A stretch of 64,000 bases of DNA. Source: Linyphia triangularis (lineage: Eukaryota; Arthropoda; Arachnida; Araneae; Linyphiidae). The position numbers and the translations under genes are program-made. Positions 33,901-45,299 of the stretch are shown here, piece by piece; the stretch's first letter is position 1; each line of letters begins with the position of its first letter. The notes below the pieces were generated by a model. That model did no database searches, was not told the origin of the DNA, and worked only from the letters and a program-made list of their open reading frames with translations. The stretch spans positions 186,001 through 250,000 of the forward strand of contig CAXBTE010000023.1 of assembly GCA_963978545.1 (NCBI GenBank), in the 5' to 3' direction.

Positions 33901-35574
33901 AAACATAGTTTAATTACTTATGTTGAGATAAAATTCAGTTGCAGGTTATCTATTCATGAATGTATGACAAAGGTGATTATTTCTTTCCCTATGTCTCTAA
34001 TGGTATCACGGCCCTAAAGATATGAGTGGGGGGTATTGTTTTTGTAAATATATTTACAATTTAATCAACGTTAGAGAGGAAAAATCAATAGAGGAAAGCT
34101 TCTATCTGGCATCAATGAGCCTAAAAAAAGGGTTAATTTCAATTTTTAAATTTTTTAATTAATTAATTTAATGAACATTGCTTACAGAATAATAGATAAA
34201 CACTTTTTGAAATAAGTTATTCAGTAAACTTTTGTGGTGTAAGCAAGATTTAGAGAAAGGGCTGCAAACAGGCGGTTGAAAAACTGCTAGTGTGTGTGTG
34301 TGAACCTAGATATACAACACTTGTTGGATTTCGTACTAAAAGAGTTATTAATAGTTTGCAAATATTTTTTGTACAGTTGAATAATTTACCCCCTATATTT
34401 TCTTTATTTTTTTTCTTCCTGCGATTTGTGCTATTTTGCTGAACTGTATTTTTAATATTTGACAGCTAGGGGCTCTTGGTGGTTCACATGATAAGTAGAC
34501 ATTTTTTTTTTAAACTGAAGATTTCTTAACAATATATATGCAGATACATATAATTAAACTCTTTTTATGATGAATTTTTTTCAAGAAGAATAAATTTAAT
34601 ATTGTAACTCTTTAATTCTAACTTTTTAATGAACTTTACAGAAAGACAAAAGGGAAAAAAAAGATAATGTTTGTTTTCAAATTTTTATCTATTTTTAAAT
34701 TTTATGTTAATTCTTCTAGCTACCGAAACTAAACATCGTAACATTGTCACTAAAAATGCAGATTTTCTGCAGTTAGAAAATAACGAGGAGAAAAATTGAC
34801 ATTTGTGAGAAAAAATAAATTCCCAGAACAATAAATTTAGCTACTCTAATTTTCTACGTAATTACTAGTAAATCGATTCTTATATTTCTTCAAATGAAGT
34901 TATGCACAAAATGTTACTTTGGATAGCTTTCTGCTACTCACCAAGGGAGAGAGCGGCTTTTCCCAAATTACTGAAACGGCACCCTTTCAAATTCTTTTTT
35001 ACTAGACCACAATTTACAGTTTCACTCTGATATTCATTAACAATAAGTTTGTATTATTTTACATGCGATAAATGATATCCTCTTTTCGAACTTATCACCA
35101 ATTCTATATTCAGGAAATCGAAATGTAGAGTGTCAAGAAATGTGATGTTTTAAACTTTTGTAAACAAGGGACAAATTCTTTATTTTTTATTAATGCGAAA
35201 GAATTCATGGTGTAGTGAAAAGATTTTGTCCAACTCGTATAATAATATAAACAGTTTTTGTAATGTAACGTTTTATATATAAAACGTCTCAATTTTGACA
35301 TTTCTAAAGCTGTGCAAACCTACATAAATTTATTTCTCAGTGAATTCTAAACTCCCTGGGTGCTCATGCAAAATTTCAACATTCTTTACATTTAAACGAC
35401 ATCTTGAGTCTTCAGCAGCCAGTTTTCAATTAGTACTGATTTTTAGATTAGTAACGAGCGTCCAAAATACAAATTCTCTCTGCTCATCTGTTACTTTCAA
35501 ATGTTCCTATGCTAACATAGGGAATGAAAATTACTGTTTTCGGTTTAAAAACAATTAAAAAAAAAAAAAAAAAA
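31000..35574. other. AT-rich spacer, no feature recognised
   Basis: No gene, RNA or defined element boundary seen. Simple tracts: A-run near 31175-31193, T-run near 32006-32024, G-tract at 33195-33210 and A-run at 33716-33737. The open frames are low-complexity. Confidence 0.45.
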
Positions 35575-35885
35575 AAAAAAACATTTTACGACGTTTTGGA
35601 ACATCCTGCCTTTAAAAAAGTGGCCTGGATAAAAAAAAAAAATTCTTAGTGTGCGAAGTAAGCTCCCGAACGAATTGACCAACAATGTTCAAATTTTATG
35701 AGCGGGCAAATGGTTACCATGGGAAACATTATTCAGGATTTCGGCAAAAATGCATCATTGAAAAAAATCATAAGGTAGGTGCGTTATAAGGTAGCTGCCA
35801 TTGAAAAAATTATGTTTTTCAGTAATTGCTACAAAACGTTTCTAATGATTCTGACGAAAATCGCTGCACACTAGGGTATTTGCAT
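35575..35885 (+). mobile_element. Helitron-like repeat family R, fragment R5
   Basis: It shows the family blocks CGTTTTGGAACATCCTGCC, AAAAAAGTGGCCTGGATA, CAATGTTCAAATTTTATGAG and GGTTACCATGGGAAACA. It lacks the 3' terminus and is strongly diverged. Confidence 0.5.
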
Positions 35886-37359
35886 CGAAAAGTTGGTCAA
35901 AATTATTTTTGCTCCAGAATAGTGTTTAAATGCGTTAATACTTTAATTTATTGAATAAAATAGAGAATTTTCTTCTTTAAATGAAAAATAAATAAATATA
36001 TATTTTATTAAAAATTTACTTTTTTTTTTTACACTAATAGCATTATCATCGGATAATATTAGTATTTAATTTTATGCTATACCATTCTGTACTTGACTTA
36101 TTCATTTATGATTTATTTATATATGTTCCATTTAAAATAAATATCATTGCATTTTCAAAATGTTCATTGAATTCAATATTAATCCCATAATTATTTGGTA
36201 TTTTAATATTGATAGTTTTACACGAAATATCTTATCTTTGCTCTTCATCTGATGACTTATTCGAAGATTTTATTCAGATTCTAATCTAGCTTTATTTGGT
36301 TTTAGTATAAAATACTCGAGAAAAAACAGGGCCAGGTATTCTTACGAAATGTTTTACTCTTTTTAGGGGGTGCAATACATCTCATATTTATTATGAGCGG
36401 ATCAGAGCTCAATAGCAGTCTATTCAGCACATCTGTATTCCATTATTTTCTTGAATTTTTTAAAAATCATTTTAAGCAATATACCTTAAATGTGTATTCC
36501 TTACCTCCTCAATTTCTTATTATAATCTCCCAATCAACAATAAGGCATTTTTTACAACTATGCAGGGACGATGGGAACGGGGGGGGGGGGCGTAGGGGGC
36601 GACTCGCCCCCCCAAAGTTTTAGAAAGTTGGACAGTCGGCAAATTTTCAAAAATTTTATCGAGATTTTTCTTTTTCTAAAGTCGATCCACAATAAAATCG
36701 AATTACATGAAGAGAAAAAAAAAATGGAACAAAAATATTAAAAATATGTGAATGCAGAGTGACCCGAGTTTGACGAATCGACATTTTTACAATAGAGATC
36801 TATTATAGGGGAGTCGGTGTCTTTTTTTCCGGCTACAATGATGGACTGCGAACGCAAATATTACCATAAGTATTTAGAAAGGCTGGTAGTCGGCAAATTT
36901 CTGAAATTTCATCCCTTCTTATAAAAATTCCTACTGACGGATGTTTCAAAATATATTGAATGGAAAAAGTGCAAATAATTAAACTCATCATTAGTATTAT
37001 AAAATTGTGATCACAATGCAGCCTCAGTTGACGGTCGGCAATTTTGAATTGGAGTAAGTATATCCTTTTTGACAGGAACATTAAAATAATCTAATCATTG
37101 ATATCTTCACTGACATTAGATAACTTTGATGTGTTACAATAAATGATATACTTGTATTTGTGGTACGTCAGACAACGCCTCAAAAACCATGACATACACA
37201 TTAAACGTCATTTACATAAAGTATGTAATATACATCATATGAGTTACAGGTTATATACAGAATTTCAAAACACCAAAATTTTGTATACGAAAATTGACCC
37301 GCATTTTACAAAGTTATTGCAATTAATGTCAAGTAGAACTCCATAAATGATGTTATGTA

Positions 37360-38100
37360 CAGGATGGTCATAAAGAAACTTTGCCGATATATGGATCTCT
37401 AAAGGCAGTCTCGTTCAACAGATCGAGATGAGATTTCAGGTATAGTTATTCAGAGATATAAGGTCGGAATTCTGTGAATTTCGGCAAAATGGCGCTCAAG
37501 ATTATCCCGGTTATAGTTACGAATAGCAACGCCTACTTTTTTCTATCGAGAGATGGTCACCGCATGCGAAAACCCTAAAGAGCGTTGGAATGATACTTGT
37601 ATCACAAAAAACGGACGCACAAAATACAGATCTGCGAACTGCCAACAAAAACAGGATCGGAGCAATGGAGGCCGCTCACCAAATATTCAGCTTAGAAAAC
37701 CGATTAAATTGCCTGTGATGGCACTAATGTGAACTTCGGCCTCTGTCAAATGCAAATTTTCATCATGTGCCTCAATCGCGTTTTTGTTGGCTGTTTGCAG
37801 AGCTTTTTTTTTTTTTTGTGCGTGCATAATGAGTCGGTTTTTTGTGATACACGTACCGTTCCATCTCTCTTTAGGGTTTCCTCATGCGCTGAGCATTTTG
37901 CGACAGGAAAACGTAGACGTTGTCATTTGAAAATTTCGTGCATGTAACTATATCCATAACCGTGAGCGCCATTTGTTGAAATTCACAGAATCTTGAGCTC
38001 ATACCTCTGAATAACTATACCTGGAATCTCATCTCGATCTGTTAAACTGAACGGAAGCTAGAGGCCCATATATCGGCATAGTTTCTTTATGACCACCTTG
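37360..38100. mobile_element. mariner-like foldback MITE, ~340-bp arms
   Basis: Bounded by TA on both sides (37358-37359, 38101-38102), with ends CAGGATGGTCATAAAGAAAC and (reversed) CAAGGTGGTCATAAAGAAAC. The two halves align through most of their length: CAGATCGAGATGAGATTTCA against its mirror, AAAACCCTAAAGAG against GAAACCCTAAAGAG, TTGTATCACAAAAAACGGAC against GTGTATCACAAAAAACCGAC. The ends and TA target resemble mariner elements. It is nested in the hAT-like element. Confidence 0.82.
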
Positions 38101-38339
38101 TACTTCATATATTGAAAATGCATTCCCAAAATGATGCATGCCACTTGTAAACTGGAAGGCGAAATCGAATTTATTCTAACAAAATAATCTTTGGAAAAGT
38201 GTTGAAAGGTTTATTATAATACTATCTAAAATTCTTAATGTTCCCCGTGCTCAAATAGCTGTGGACCGACATTGTCCAATACAATTAGGTTCAGTGTATT
38301 GCAAATTGTGAGTATCCTTTCACGCCTATCCTCGATTTC

Positions 38340-38400
38340 TGACGCAGTTTGGCCTTTGTGTTGCCCTTGCGCCTAATAAATTTGAAAAACAACCAACCAA
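38340..38400 (+). mobile_element. 5'-truncated SINE copy, 61 bp
   Basis: The sequence GACGCAGTTTGGCC, GTTGCCCTTGCGCC and the CAACCAACCAA tail match the 3' end of the SINE family at 54-60 kb. It is bracketed by CCTATCCTCGATTTC (38325-38339) and CCTATCCTGGATTTC (38401-38415), a 15-bp target duplication with one change. Confidence 0.75.
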
Positions 38401-40323
38401 CCTATCCTGGATTTCACCACTTTAATATTCGAAACATCGGGAAAAAATTGTCTTTCAGATAAACTAAGATTTTTTAGTCTAAATGCCTTTAAAAATATTT
38501 CAAATTGGATCAATAAATCTCAAATTAGGATCATAACCATTACATGTGGGTAAGGGAAATGGGGGTGGGTTTTTGGAAATTTCATGTTGACAGTGATGTT
38601 TCTCTTGCTTTGAAGATCAAATGTGCAACTTGTTCTTCCTCAAGATCAGATTAACACTGTAGATTTGAATACCTCCCCCCCCCCAAAATCTTTCCCAAAA
38701 TACCCCACACGTACTATTCCTTATATAGTTTGGTATGTTGTGCTACAAATTATGGCATGCTTTTTTATAGAGTATTTTTCACTAAATTCGAAGTTCAATT
38801 AGTTGCGAATAACTTACCTTTTTGCATATAAATATTATAGTTTGGTTTAATGCTAAAGTAATCCATTTAATTTTTAATCCCGCTTAGGAAAAAAACTCTA
38901 GCATTTTCAAGTATACTTTCCTTCTTGAACAAATTATTATTGTTCAAAAAACGAGTAATATTTGCAGAAATTATTGCTGAAAAACCATACAACATCAGTG
39001 AAAACCACACAAAAATCATTAAATTGAATCTAGCAATTTTGATAAAAATATATACATTGAATTGTTACAAAAAAATTAAGTTTTACTATTAACACACGTT
39101 TCAAGAAAAATCAAAATCTTTTCTTTTTTAGTTAGGAAATGTGCTAAAATTAAATATTAACCAATCGCTTTTAATAATAAATGTCTTTTGCAATGCAATT
39201 ATAGTGTCCATGAACGCCTACATGATTATTTGCAGGGAGATGTAAGGCGACAAAAGTTTTTGTTTAATCCTTGATTTTTCGAAGATGGAAATTGGATTTC
39301 CTAATTGGATGTTAGTTAATAATTGTTCATTAATGTTCTGTTCAAATTAATGAATTAATATCCATATATATTTTTTACTAGTAAATTTTCCCACTTTTTT
39401 TCCTACGTTACTTTATTTTTCGAAACTTAGAGGGGAAGGAGTGCAAGTTTCTTATGTCCCTGACATTGTATCTATTATAAAAATTGCAGTGCTTCGCGTA
39501 GGGAATTTTCTGTAGTAACAATAGTGCGCCACAATTTTAAAAAGAAGAATTTTTCCAGAATTTGTTTTTTGATCAACCTTTATATAATTCATTATACAAA
39601 AGTCACCTATTTGATCAATAATTTTCATCTATTTAATTCCATGTTAAAGTGTTATTTTCCAACCACTTTTACACGTTTAATTATTTTTTTTCGAAACTGC
39701 AATTTGAAAATATAAAAAAAAGTTGTATCGAAATGAAGCACTTGTACTTCTCAGTTTACTTAATTGGTTTAAGATTGTGGGGAAAAATTCTATCTATCTG
39801 CAAGGTATAAATGTCACCCCCCCCCCTTGCCCCCAAATAAAAACGCTTCCTAAATAATCTCCTTTGTTTGGAGAGGAAGGGTTAATTTACTAAAAAGAAA
39901 TGAAAAATTAAATGAATTTGAAGGAACTTTAACTATAATGTGATGGGAATTTACTTAAAATTTGACATTAAGTACGTATTAATAAAATGCCATAAAATAT
40001 TAAAAATTGTATTAATTGTAATTGACGGTAATTTAAAAATAGTTCAAACTAATTTCACATTAAATAAAAAAATTCACAATTAAATAAAAAAATGTATTAA
40101 CAATTAGTTTTACATTAATTAATAATTAATTATGCATTAATTATTTATATATTAATTAAAATTATTTATACGTTAATTTTACATTTATAAAAATTAGTTA
40201 ACAATTTATTAGCCCCTTAATTTATATTTTCTACATTTACACCGGACATGCCTTAATTTCAGTCGGCAAAAGGATGTCTACGCCCCCCCAATCAAAATTC
40301 TTAGCGACGGCCCTGCAACTATG

Positions 40324-42114
40324 GGATCATATAACAGCGTTTTATGCATTGTTAGAGTCATAGGATGCCGAGGAAATGCTTGTACATAGAGTTCGGCTGT
40401 ATCAATGGTCTTGCTAGAAAATCTCTTTGTATCAGTTCTATAACTACTACATCATATTTCTAAATTTATCTTCAATCAGTGAATCAAATTGACATTATAT
40501 CCCGTGGTTTCGTAACCAGACCATATTGTTGGAAAACCTTCTACTTGTATTGCATTCTTTACTGTTACCAAATATGGTTTATGGTACTTCAATAGTGAAA
40601 CCAAGCTTGCTTCTTTTAACTGGCCAGTTTGCACGTTATATGGGGTATACTATCAAACAAACGAATAAGCGCATGCAAAATAGATAATCTGAATTGAAGG
40701 GCTTTTTCCTCAATCTCCTGGGCTTTTGTTAAATCGTTTAAGTTTTTGCATGTTGCACAGCATATGTAACACTTTATGGTTGGTTTTGTGTTAGCAACAT
40801 AGAATCAACCGTAGTAAAAGATAATGTTTGTTTAACTTCTACGCCTCCATCATCTTTGATGTTTTTGAGTGTAGTGATTTTTGTTTGGATGTAATCTACC
40901 TCGCGTTTTGTTATATTTATAAGCTCCCTTAGCGAATTGTAATCTGATTGTTCGACAGTACCAAGGCGCGGGGTTTTTGCAAATGACTTTTTTCTCAGTT
41001 GTACTCCAAAGAAATCGTAAAGGCACCAGAGACTGACGTCCGACTCTTTAGAATTTTGAACTGTTTGTATTTCGTTTGTTGGGATCTTTCACAGCCACAT
41101 TTCGTTATTAATTCAAATAACTTTCTCTCATTAAAACTAATTCTTTCTATAACTTTCTGCAAATAATTAAGTATAAGTGTATTCGTGCGATATAATTGAC
41201 CCTGCATATTTATTCAAACAAAGCATCTGTAACGGTGTTCTCAGAGAAGAAGAGTAAAAATCATTTTTTTCCAATATTTTTTTTTCTTTCTCATCTTTTT
41301 AAAAATTCATACTCTTTATAAGTTAACTTACTTTAAACGTACCCTTTGATTCACATTATATGCTTGATTTCATTACTATCTGAACTTTCCTTACAGGCAT
41401 TACAGTGGTAAACCAAAAAACTCTCGAAAATATTCCTTACATTTAAACTTTTTCTTCAAATTAGTTATTTTACGATTTTATATGGTGTTATTCAAATACC
41501 ATAGGTAATTTTAATTATAAATTATCGTAAATAATGATAAATAGGAAATATATGTGAAGTTTCTGCGAGTACGTCAAAATGACGTCATCTACGTCAACAC
41601 TTGTAATATCCGCATCCATAAAAATCCGAAAAATGTTTTTAAGGTATAAGAAACTAGAATATGTGGTCTTTAAAATGGCATAAAAACCATTACTCAATAA
41701 GACTCAGTCATATAACAAAAACACTCGTAAAAATAAAATATTGCAAGAAAAATTAGCTGAGTTTTGTCACTGAACAAGATTTAATATTCTCATTACATTT
41801 AGATACATTTAAATTTTAAGTGGTAAAACCTTTAATTATAGACCTTAAGAAGACACAGATATCGTGTTAAAATTAAAATTGAAACAAAAAGTTTAAAATT
41901 TGCTTGTTAAAATATTGTGCTTGCATTAGTAAGTGAAAAGAGAAATGCACACTTCTTGCAAACGTTAATTTTCGATTAATCGCTATGACATTTTGCATCT
42001 CAGATTTAAAAAATTGATACGGGGTAAGGTTTTACATTTAATAAAGTATATATGTGCAAAAATTCAAGTGTCTAGGAGGAATTTTGAAAAATCGACTTTT
42101 GGCCAGCTTTTAGA
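40324..42114. other. AT-rich spacer, no feature recognised
   Basis: No recognisable gene. Minus-strand frames at 40995-41207 and 41515-41697 are short and without a known motif. Confidence 0.4.
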
Positions 42115-42722
42115 GGCAAATACCCCAGTGTGCGCTGGTGTAATGTCTATTTATATGTTCTAAACATCCGTACCTCTGAAATTCCCGTAAAATGGTATAA
42201 AAGTTGAAAAGCGAATGTCTTCAATAGAGAGTTCTCTTTCCTTGAGCATCGCTTATCAATGACCATTTTTCTCCCCTCCTCTGTTTTACAAAAATAAAAT
42301 AAGAATTATCGAAAAATATAGCTTCAAAATCTTCATTTTGGTGGTGTTTTTTTCTTTTCAAAGTCCCGTACAAAAATTATCACCAAACTGACTACTTTTA
42401 CTTTCACTTTCCCTTATGTATACATAGGGTAATGAAAGTATAACATTTGGACAAAAAAAATTGCGATGTTTTTGTAATACAAATACAAGAATTATCGCAA
42501 AAAATATCGCCAAACTGGTCATTTCTCCTAAATGAATGATGAAAATATAAAAACGGTAAATAACACAAATCCAAATCAGTATTATAATGTAATTGAAACT
42601 TGTGCAGTATTCCACTCCTCTATTTTCTAATCGAATGATGAAAATATAAAAATTGTAAATAACCCCAATCCACATAAGTATAATAGTGTAATTAGAAGTT
42701 GTGCGATGTTCCACATCTCTAG
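42115..42722 (+). mobile_element. Helitron-like repeat family R, two joined copies (R6/R7)
   Basis: Family body sequence runs from 42115 (GTTCTAAACATCCGTACCTC, CCTTGAGCATCGCTTATCAA). At about 42398 the 5' palindrome returns (TTATGTATACATAGGGTAAT), then the body again. Within this there is a duplicated 3' block (about 42533-42625 and 42629-42722) ending TTGTGCGATGTTCCACATCT and the terminal CTAG at 42719-42722. The copy abuts the Gypsy integrase remnant, which it appears to truncate. Confidence 0.6.
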
Positions 42723-42729
42723 TTTTAAT

Positions 42730-43416
42730 CTATTCATCAAATTGAAAACATGTTCGGTAACCAAAGAATCTTCTTCTGATGGTTCTAACCAATGTAACCA
42801 AGAGTAAACACAAGTTCAGATTTCTTAACGCAAATAATGCAGAATACAGTTGCCGCTTCCAGTCAGGGCCTGCTTCTAAACACAAAACTCTTAAAATACG
42901 TTTTAGAGTTCTATGAAGTCGCTCTACGGGATTGCTCTGGGGATGGTGTACTGAACTGTGAGTCACTTTAATATGCAATTGCTCAAAAAATTCTGTCGTC
43001 AGAACGCTCATGAATGAAGTACCCTGATCGCATTGTACTTCCTTCGGAAATCCGACTCTGCTAAATATCGGCAACAGGGCATCAGTTACTGATATCGAAG
43101 ATATATCAGGAACAGCCTCTGGATATTTAGATGCTAAACAAATACAAGTTATAATATATCGGTTTCCATTTGGAGTGACGGGCATCGGTCCACGTGCATC
43201 GATATTCAACTTGGAAAATATTTCCTGAATAATTATCACAATCTTCAGAGGTGCTTTTTTCTTCTCATTATCTTTTCCTGCTTTTTGGCAAACGTCACAA
43301 CTGCGAACAAAGTCATCTGTATCCTTGTAACATTCAGGCCAGTAGAAATGCCTAGCAAGCATATCTTTTGTTTTTGTGACTTCTAAGTGATCTGCAGAAT
43401 CTTCATGACATATCAC
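42730..43416 (-). pseudogene. Gypsy-type integrase (zinc-binding and DDE core)
   Basis: 228 residues. The N-terminal H-H-C-C module is readable (the histidines near residues 4 and 9 or 23, then SCDVCQKAGK). The catalytic core has LNIDARGP (first Asp), CDQGTSF (second Asp) and NPVERLHRTLKR (Glu), with the spacing of retroviral-type integrases, so the DD-E triad is intact. The C-terminal region after ALFALRN is scrambled and ends early at the junction with the Helitron-like repeat. It would integrate element cDNA if complete; here it is a remnant. Confidence 0.85.
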
Positions 43417-43529
43417 TTTAATGGCTTCTCTGAACTTATTTGGGATAACAATAATTTTTCTTCACCATGGTGATCAAATTTGCGTTTCATCAGTACATTA
43501 TTTCTTTCTAAATAAGTCTCCTTTCCAGA

Positions 43530-44246
43530 TTATTCATTTTTAGCGACCATGGAATACAGAGGTCCATTGTTATCTTCAGTTTCTGAAAGGGGAAGAAATT
43601 CTCCATCGTCTTCCTCTAGGTTTATTTCATTATTAGGAACCTGCACTTTTGAAGAATTTGCTTCATCACAAACTTGATCGTTCAAGTTATTGTCATATTT
43701 TACTATTACAAGTGTTTCTGCAGAATGATGGGATTCCTCAATCTTGTTATGCTTTTGTGCCTGTGAACGAGTAAATACAGGATTCATGCTCCACTTAGTG
43801 TCATTAAAATTTTCATTTTGCCTAAAAATAAGTTCTGCCGTGAGATTTCCTGAAAGATATCTTCCTTTATCTAACTCGTTTCTGATCACTGCAGCTTTAG
43901 TATTGACAGTTCCAAATTTTCCACAAAGTTCAACTCTAGCTAATGGTAAGCAAGTTGGTTCCAAATCAAGGGGCTGTTGTACCAAAACAGTTTCACCCGT
44001 TAGCATTTCTGGCTTTATATATTTCCTGAATACAATGTCAATAGTTGTACCTGAATCTCGTAATACTTGGATCAGGACTCCGTTTACGCTTGCTAATGTA
44101 GTGTAAGGCGATAACAACTTAACTTCTTCATAATTAGAGGCAAGTCTATTCAATGACTCAGTTGCCTCTTTTTTTCTCGGAAGGTCTGGACATGCTGGTC
44201 TCAAGTGATCGAACGAGCCACAAATATAACATTGAAGACGTCTCCT
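43530..44246 (-). pseudogene. Gypsy Gag zinc knuckle and aspartic protease region
   Basis: From 44246 the frame reads CYICGSFDHLRPAC, a complete C-x2-C-x4-H-x4-C nucleic-acid-binding knuckle. It continues into a protease domain with VLRDSGTTIDIV, whose DSG is the catalytic aspartate motif. An acidic, low-complexity region (EEDDGEF) follows, and the frame stops before any reverse transcriptase. Polyprotein fusion of knuckle to protease in one frame is normal for Gypsy elements of this type. Confidence 0.8.
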
Positions 44247-44581
44247 TTTTTCAAACTCATCATTATATTTACTTTGAGGTCTGTTGCGAAATGATGGCTG
44301 CGAATTTTCTGGAAACTTTTTGTTATCTCTTCCCGAAGTATACTTATTTTGATTTTTAAAGTAAGGCTTGTATTGTTGTTAAAAGATGGATTCTTTCTTT
44401 TCATAGAAGACCGCGCATTTTTATATTCATCCAGTAAATCAGCGAGTTCAGTTAGCGACACAATTGTAGCTCACTTATCGACCAAATGCTCCTTCACTTC
44501 TACAGAAAGTCTTCCTTTGAGTTGATTCGAAATCATGAGCTCTTTCAACCCATTAAAATTTTGTACTTTTAAATCTTTTAT

Positions 44582-45250
44582 TCATTCTTCTAAAAAATTT
44601 CGTAGTTCAAAAGTCAGATCACGCCATGATTTTTCTGTAGATTTCTGATACTGCACAAATTTCTGAGGAAATTTCTCTGGGCTCTGTTTATAGCATTTCA
44701 ATAAAAGTTTTTTGATATGTTGATAATCATGTGCTAAAGGAGTTTGTTCTCTTGCAATTAATTGAGCTATATCATACGTCAATAAACCAACCAAATGCGA
44801 GACCCAATCTGCCTCATTCAAATTTGCTTTAGTAGCCTGTCGCTCGAATAAGATCAAATACAAGCTTATTGTATTTGATCATTACAAGCCTCCGTTACAT
44901 CAAACTTGTGCATTACTTTTTGCAAATCAAATATTTGAGATATGTGTTGCACATTGCAGTTAGGTTGGGTTGCATTATTAACTCGACTAGTTTCTAATTC
45001 CAATCCAAGTTTTTCCAATTCAAATCTTTGATCTTCCAGTTTCTCTTGGCGAGCAACTTCTTCTAGTCTCAAGTTCTCTCGGCGAATTTCTTCTTCTGCT
45101 CTTTTATGATCAGATTTTACAGTTTCTAATAAATTCTTTACTAATTCTTTCTCATAATTCTTGCTGTTCAAGACAATATTTTTCATTTCAATTGTTCTAA
45201 ATTCTTCACGAACTTCTTCTCCTAATTCTTCAGCGACAGTTTTTAAAACT
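44582..45250 (-). pseudogene. Gypsy Gag: coiled-coil and capsid domain, one frameshift
   Basis: The upstream part (45250-44866) is a Glu/Lys/Arg-rich predicted coiled coil (KRAEEEIRRENLRLEEVARQ). It then reaches HKFDVTEACNDQIQ and a stop. The next frame resumes as YLILFERQATKANLNEADWV. It runs through the capsid-type block LLLKCYKQSPEKFPQKF and STEKSWRDLTFELRNFLEE, which resembles the SCAN-like capsid fold of some Gypsy Gags. The break between the frames is a frameshift in the middle of a conserved stretch. Confidence 0.7.
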
Positions 45251-45299
45251 TCCTTTTTAGTTTTCCAAGATATGACATTTTAATTTTTCTAGTAACCTG

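Larger units (their letters stand above)
36563..40315. mobile_element. 3.75-kb non-autonomous hAT-like element with 8-bp target duplication
   Basis: The left end CAGGGACG and right end (reversed) CAGGGCCG are flanked by identical CAACTATG (36555-36562 and 40316-40323). Both ends carry G-tracts just inside and repeated AGTCGGCAAATTT-type motifs (about 36635, 36888, 37033, and 40261 at the right end). An 8-bp duplication with a CAGGG terminus fits hAT. No transposase frame is present, and the interior is partly other elements (mariner-like MITE, truncated SINE) and very AT-rich DNA. Confidence 0.78.
42730..45290 (-). mobile_element. Ty3/Gypsy retrotransposon remnant lacking RT and RNase H
   Basis: On the minus strand the order is Gag coiled coil, capsid, zinc knuckle, protease, then directly integrase. 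About 115 bp separate the protease frame from the integrase frame, where a complete element would have ~1.9 kb of reverse transcriptase and RNase H. Several frameshifts and stops separate the blocks. The integrase end meets a Helitron-like terminus at 42722. I did not find convincing LTRs. Repeated GATCTTGGTGATCC-like motifs upstream (about 45365-45610) may be leader sequence. Confidence 0.8.

Noticed and set aside
43744..44106. 120-codon plus-strand frame
   Set aside because: It is antisense to the Gypsy protease region, which has clear motifs on the other strand.
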